Origin: Orobanche coerulescens | Taxonomy: Eukaryota > Streptophyta > Magnoliopsida > Lamiales > Orobanchaceae | Assembly: GCA_033398695.1 (NCBI GenBank) | Contig: CM065819.1 | Location: forward strand, 7,861,501 to 7,925,500 | DNA: 64,000 bases | Direction of reading: 5' to 3' | In this document: positions 59,301-64,000 of the stretch, piece by piece | Layout of the letters: every line of letters begins with the position of its first letter | Position numbering within the stretch: the first letter of the stretch is position 1 | Program-made: the position numbers and the translations under genes | The notes under the pieces: generated by a model | What the model was told of the DNA's origin: nothing | The model's database searches: none | The model's input: only the letters and a program-made list of their open reading frames with translations

Positions 59301-61016
59301 TTTACCGATCATAAAAGTCTGAAATACATATTTACTCAGCGGGAGTTGAATATGAGGCAGAGAAGGTGGTTAGAGCTGATTAAGGATTATGACCTCGAAA
59401 TCCTTTATCATCCGGGCAAGGCGAACGTCGTGGCCGACGCCTTGAGTCGGAAACCGATCGCGTTGCGAACGCTTGAGGTCCTTACATCTCAGTCTGAGCT
59501 TCGGCGGGCTTTGATCGAGTTAGATGTTGAGGTTTTGTTTCCTGGAGCTGCCGGGGAACTTTGTGCTTTAGAGATTTCGTTGTCTTTGATCGACGAAATT
59601 AAGCTGAAACAGTTAGAAGATCTGATAATTACTCAAATCCGAGAGAACGTTCTTAAGGGAAAGTCTCATGGGTTTGTGATTCACGAGGATGGTATTTTGA
59701 GATTCCAGAGTCGGCTTTGTGTGCCGAACGACTCAGAGTTGAGACAGAGTATTTTGCGTGAGGCCCATGCTACACCTTACTCCGTTCATCCTGGTTCGAG
59801 TAAGATGTACAAGGACCTGAGGAGGAACTTCTGGTGGAATGATATGAAGGAAGAGGTCGCGCAGTTTGTAGCGAAGTGCTTGACTTGTCAGTAGGTCAAA
59901 ATCGAGCATCAGCGACCGGCTGGGTTATTGCAATCACTTCCCATTCCGGAATGGAAATGGGAAGACATATCGATGGATTTCGTTACGAGTTTGCCAAGAT
60001 CGAGGTCGGGCATGAATATGGTATGGGTGATTGTTGATCGTCTGACCAAGTCGGCACATTTTCTGGGCATCAAGGACACTTGGGACCCGGAGAAGTTAGC
60101 TCGTGTGTTTATCGCGCATATTGTGAGGCTTCACGGTACTCCGAAGTGTATTGTTTCGGATCGTGATGGCCGATTTGTATCGCACTTTTGGCAGGCGGTG
60201 CATAAAGCGTTGGGTACTTGTTTGCGTTTGAGTACCTCTTTTCATCCTTAGTCAGATGGACAGTCGGAACGCACTATCCAGACGTTCGAGGATATGTTGC
60301 GTGCATGCGCTCTCGATTGGAGCAGCGACTGGGAGGAGCATTAGCCATTGATCGAATTCACGTACAATAATAGTTGGCATGTGTCGATTCGGATGGCACC
60401 GTATGAGGCACTTTATGGGCGGCGATGCTGATCACCGATTTGTTGAAACGAGGCGTCCGATTTAGTCGTGACCGAGCCGGATGTCGTTTTAGAGACGAGG
60501 TGGAAGATAGAATTAATTCGGGAACGGATGTTGACTGCCCAGAGTCGACAGAAGTCCTATGCCGATGTCCATCGTCAACCTTTAGAATTCGAGGTGGGAG
60601 ACCACGTTTTGATGAAGGTGTCGCCGACGAGGGGAATTTTACGTTTCGGGAAAAAGGGGAAGTTGAGCTCGAGATTTATTGGACCCTTCGTGATTCTCGA
60701 GCGAGTCGGTGGGTTGGCATACCGTTTGGCATTGCCCCCGGCCCTGAGTCATGTTCATAGCGTTTTTCATGTTTCCCAGCTGAGGAAATATGTCCCGGAT
60801 CCTAGTCACATCATCGACTATGGGGAGATTGGTGTCGCCGAGGATATTACTTTTGAAGAATGTCCCTTGAAGATTTTGTAGCATCGCGAGAAACGACTGA
60901 GGCGTAAGACCATCCCTTTGGTCAAAGTGCAGTGGTCGAAACATGGTGTCGAGGAGGCAACTTGGGAAACCGAGGATAGCATGCGTGCTAGGTACCCCGA
61001 GTTGTTTGACTCTTAA
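56370..61016 (+). pseudogene. Gag-pol polyprotein of Del, one frame with six in-frame stops
   Basis: ATG 56370 begins [13 protein letters not shown]. Gag core: [19 protein letters not shown]. Zinc knuckle 1 [14 protein letters not shown] is intact; knuckle 2 [14 protein letters not shown] has lost its last Cys. Protease: [12 protein letters not shown] (about 57670). RT about 58180-58800, with [12 protein letters not shown] as catalytic box. RNase [22 protein letters not shown] and [11 protein letters not shown]. Integrase: HHCC region to CLTC (59890), [29 protein letters not shown] (Asp, Asp, Glu), then a chromodomain-like tail. The frame holds to TAA 61014-61016 (1548 codons). Stops: TAG 59892, 60249, 60342, 60879; TGA 60429, 60444. 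The first 1174 codons are open. Confidence 0.93.
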
Positions 61017-61051
61017 GTTTCGGGACGAAACTTGTTTTTAGAGGGGTAGAA
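61015..61051 (+). other. Conserved hairpin and polypurine tract of Del
   Basis: AAGTTTCGGGACGAAACTT (61015-61033) overlaps the pol stop codon by two bases. It is followed by TTTTTAGAGGGGTAGAA and the 3' LTR at 61052. Confidence 0.8.
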
Positions 61052-63233
61052 TGTAATATCCGCATTTTTCTTTCCTTTGAATTTTTATTTTCGATGTATT
61101 TTTCGGTCATAGAGACCCTCGTGTATCTTTCCCGTCATCTATTGATCTGATTCTCGTTATTGTTGTGCGGAACCGCTGTTTCGGGGTTGCCGTGGATCCA
61201 TCCTATGTTTTGAAGTGTCTTGAGATGTTCCGTTTAACGTTTCGTCCGTATTCCGGTGTTTTGGACCCTTTATATTCGGTATCTAGTGCACGCTAAATTT
61301 TCTGCATAGCGCACGCTAGAGGTTCCTTAGTAGCGCACGCTACGTTTACTTCGTAGCGCGCGCTAGCGAGTTAGCCCTGGGAGTGGCAGTTCTGTTCCCA
61401 GCCCTCTGGACTATCGGATTAGCGCACGCTACTTTGTCTAGCGCACGCTAATGTCGGGAGACTAGCGCACGTTAAGTTGTTCGTTAGCGCGCTAGCATGG
61501 TATCGATCTTTGGGCGGTTTACTCACCGAACTTCGGTCAGTGCGGGTAGCGCCGCCACGTTTGTGCGATAAGCGCCGCACGCTAAGGGTTCAGGTGAGTT
61601 CTGGACAGTTTGCCACTGGACTCGACTGATGCCCAGGTAGCGCACGCTATTGGTCAATAGCGCGCGCTACCGATAGGTTATTAGCGCATGCTACATTTGG
61701 AGTAGCGCACGCTAACGGCCAGAAATCTGGCTACTGGACTGGGACGCTAACTGTATGGATTAGAATTTTATCCTGCTAGCGCACGCTAACCTTGAGGAGT
61801 TAGCGCGCGCTAACACTCCCTGGCTATATAAACCAGGGAGTTGACCGAGATAATCATAATTTCTCATTTCTTCCTCCTCTCCGCGGCCAAGGCGATTCCG
61901 GGCGATTTTCTTGGCGATTTCTTCCTCCAATCATCTCATCCAACATCTTTCTTGAGTTCTTGGTGTATTATAACAACATCAGCACGAATCTTTCATCCTA
62001 ATCCAAGGTAAATCTCTTAGAACCCTACTTTTGGATAAATTGGGGGTTTTGGGATTTTCTTCCGATTCGTTTCGTTTTGTTGGTGGATTCATGATGAATA
62101 TGATTAAACTTGTCAATATCATTAGTTTCCTTACGGATTCATGGTATATTTTCATGATTTTGCGGAATCGAGAGGGTTTGGTTGTGGTCCGCCCTCGTTG
62201 TTATTTTTGGTACGAAAATACATGAAACGTAGGCGGGTTTTCGGGTGTATTCCATTTCCGTATTCGTCTAGAGTTGGTTGTAATTATGTTCTTTGAATCG
62301 TTAGGTTCGGTTCCGTTGATTCCTAGCGTTCGTCGGTGATTATCCTTTCCGTTCGTTGCGTCATCAATTATTCAAGGCAAGTATTTTTGGAAACCTTTAT
62401 GCTTAACGTGGAATGGTAATGTATTTTGTGTGTGATTTGCTCACCTCGGGTTGGTCCGACGGGATCACGGAGGGAATCCAAAGGGTTGAGTCCTGGATTC
62501 ATGAGTTTGTTTAGCTAGCCAGTTCGAGAGGGTCCTTAGAGGCCTCGGGCGGGATCTATGATATTACTCTGTTCCCAAGGCGATGCATGTGCGTGTTTTG
62601 TTTTATGATATGGCCAGCTCGGGAGGGTCCTTAGAGGCCTCGGGCGGGATCAATGATATTACTCTGTTTCCAAGGCAAATTGTTTGACTGTTTGTTTTCG
62701 GAAAAGACATGTCTGGTTTTGGTTTTTGAAATGATATTGGTGCATGTACTATGAAATGTGTAAGCGATTGGTTTGCCTTGATTACTTGTACTAGCGTAAT
62801 TGCTAACCCCTTTGGGGACCCGTTTTGGGAAAATTCTTGTTATGGATTTCAGGTTATGATTATCCGGACGAGCGAGCACCGGACGATCTGAGGATGTTGG
62901 CCAGGGTCGTTGACATGTGCATTTGGGTCTTCTTATTTCCTTTGTCTATTTCGATATGGTTGTTCCCACAGTTATAAACTTATAGATTGTACTCGTGAGT
63001 ACTTAGGCTTTTCATTACAAACTCCGTATTATATTACTTTAAATTGTTACATTATCGGATGATGCTTATTTCGCCGGTTGCTCCGGGCGTATCTTTATAT
63101 GTCATATCATTTAAATGTGTGTCCTCGCTAACCGAGATGATTAGTCGAGTGGTATTTTCTTGTTGTAGCCTGGTGGGTCCCATGTAGGGGTCCACGACGC
63201 TGTAACATACTCCGAATATCTCGGGGTGTTACA
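61052..63233 (+). repeat. 3' LTR of Del (2182 bp)
   Basis: Matches the 5' LTR closely. About 61490-61590, inside the palindrome array, is strongly different and loses a 9-bp-stem palindrome present at 54376-54395. GC donor candidate at 62377. Confidence 0.93.
61287..61840 (+). promoter_or_regulatory. Palindrome array and hairpin TATA box, Del 3' LTR
   Basis: Same TAGCGCRCGCTA units as the 5' LTR, with the scrambled patch inside. The TATA hairpin is at 61816-61840. Confidence 0.78.
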
Positions 63234-63684
63234 GGCAGTTGCTGAATTAAAGCAGATCGCATTTAATACTTCAGACATCCTTTCTATCATTGCATTAAAC
63301 GATCTTCAGAGCGTTCAGACTTGTCTCTCTCCGACCGCATTAAATTTTGTCCTATCAGCAATAAATGCTGCTTTAACCGTGAATACTTTATGAATAAACA
63401 ATGTTTGTTTCACAACATTTTAAAGCTTTTTCTATTCAGACCTGTTGGATGTCTTTTACTTTTCAGAAGTAAAACACCTACAGTCTGACTGCTGTATCCA
63501 ATACACTATTTCTCTTTGCTGTATGATATAGGCTCTGTAAGATCGACTCTGTAGGAGATCTCTTTGATGTATGGACGAGCTGTATGGAGAATCCTAACAG
63601 CTTCCATATTTAACGACATTCCGACTTCTTTGAGACTTCTTTACTGTATATGGCAATTATCAAAATAGGAATATTTATCCAACA

Positions 63685-64000
63685 ATACGTTTATTTTCTT
63701 CCACAAAGGATCCGTGTGATCCTTTTGATCACAGCATTCTCAGTTCAACTATTTTCTTTTTGCGGAGATCTAAAGACAGTGGTCCAAAAGAAGTACATTA
63801 TGATTTGTCACCAGTTGGATCATCCTGTTGCAAGGAAGCTAAGGAAGCACGGGGTAAAACTTATCAAAAGTTCCTTGAAATATGCATGTTGTCTCTCATG
63901 TACTTGATGATATATTTCCTTTGATAGAGGAAAGTAAATTCAAGGACGAATCTTTCTTGAAAACGGGGGGAATGATGTGAATCAATATACCTTGTTTTTT
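63685..64000 (+). other. Right flank: possible 3' end of another gypsy element
   Basis: No clear protein domain. Near the end, TTCAAGGACGAATCTTTCTTG followed by AAAACGGGGGGAATGATG (about 63950-63972) looks like the pre-PPT and PPT of a non-chromovirus gypsy element, with an LTR starting shortly after and cut by the window end. Whether it belongs to the same decayed gypsy as 10905-11646 is unclear. Confidence 0.35.

Larger units (their letters stand above)
53914..63233 (+). mobile_element. Del: full-length Ty3/gypsy chromovirus (Del/Tekay-like), 9320 bp
   Basis: LTRs 53914-56103 and 61052-63233, perfect TSD GGCAG (53909-53913 and 63234-63238), PBS, PPT, and one long gag-pol frame in gypsy order (protease, RT, RNase H, integrase). 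The C-terminus (VKVQWSKHGVEEATWETE) resembles the chromodomain-like tail of Del/Tekay elements; lineage is inferred. LTRs look nearly identical by eye apart from one patch (61490-61590), so it is the youngest intact insertion here. Confidence 0.95.
11647..63684 (-). mobile_element. SIRE/Maximus-like Ty1/copia element, expanded to ~52 kb by nested insertions
   Basis: Minus-strand element: 5' LTR at 63684-53113 (split by Del), PBS 53110-53100, gag 52808-50742, protease, integrase, RT and RNase H down to 46672, env-like region (46640-45567, 37016-34918, 14243-13272), PPT, and 3' LTR 12918-11647. The order gag-protease-integrase-RT-RNase H is copia; the extra ORF after RNase H and the PPT AAAAAGAGGAAAATT before TGTTGG are typical of SIRE/Maximus. 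Flanking 5-mers ATATG (11642-11646) and ATACG (63685-63689) look like a TSD differing by one C/T. All ORFs are broken. Confidence 0.85.
53113..63684 (-). repeat. 5' LTR of the SIRE copia, split by Del
   Basis: Left part 53113-53913 and right part 63239-63684 together match 11647-12918. The break coincides with the Del element and its TSD. Confidence 0.88.

Noticed and set aside
53913..63238. Del as a solo tandem duplication of two LTR elements
   Set aside because: One PBS, one PPT, one gag-pol and a perfect GGCAG duplication show a single complete element.

Overview
The window is a plant (angiosperm, probably eudicot) intergenic region made almost entirely of nested LTR retrotransposons. I see no host protein-coding gene, tRNA, rRNA or CRISPR array. 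A plant source follows from primer-binding sites matching the 3' end of initiator tRNA-Met (TGGTATCAGAGC), Ty3/gypsy elements of chromovirus type with 2-3 kb LTRs, and Ty1/copia elements of SIRE/Maximus and Tork/TAR/Angela type. The species cannot be named from this sequence.

Layout. (1) 1-8385, plus strand: a pol-less gypsy derivative ('LARD-A') with a truncated 5' LTR, a minisatellite-filled interior and a complete 3.1 kb 3' LTR. (2) 8386-10904, minus: a gypsy LTR fragment ('B'). (3) 10905-11646: a decayed gypsy pol remnant. (4) 11647-63684, minus: one SIRE-like copia element stretched to about 52 kb by insertions. Inside it are: a gypsy LTR 'G2' (14244 to about 34917, plus), which holds a Tork-like copia (14802-31982, minus, TSD CCATG), which holds a pol-less gypsy 'LARD-1' (16502-25300, minus, TSD GTCTC); a gag-only gypsy 'TR-GAG' (37017-45566, plus); two hAT-type MITE-like elements built of short palindromic motifs (49563-50088 and 52078-52508, each with a perfect 8-bp TSD); and, within the 5' LTR of the SIRE element, a full-length gypsy 'Del' (53914-63233, plus, TSD GGCAG). 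(5) 63685-64000: flank with a polypurine-tract-like end of another element.

The coding capacity is decayed. The best preserved unit is Del: gag, protease, RT, RNase H and integrase lie in one frame of 1548 codons broken only by six stop codons, all in the last quarter. It is the likeliest relative of the enzyme source for LARD-A, LARD-1 and TR-GAG, which keep LTR, PBS and PPT but no pol; this is inference.

The most interesting pattern is in the gypsy LTRs. Every family carries, immediately upstream of its TATA box, an array of short self-complementary CpG-rich motifs. The motif differs by family: TTACGGCCGTAA, TAGCGCGCGCTA, TAACGTACGTTA or GTGCCGCGGCAC. Two sibling families (TR-GAG and LARD-1) with matching leaders and interiors carry different motifs. 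Downstream, most families share a GGCAAGT site that looks like a GC-type splice donor, a family-specific tandem repeat, in some a pair of perfect hairpins, and a TTCAG/GTT-type acceptor. This suggests a modular promoter plus leader-intron design that I have not seen described.
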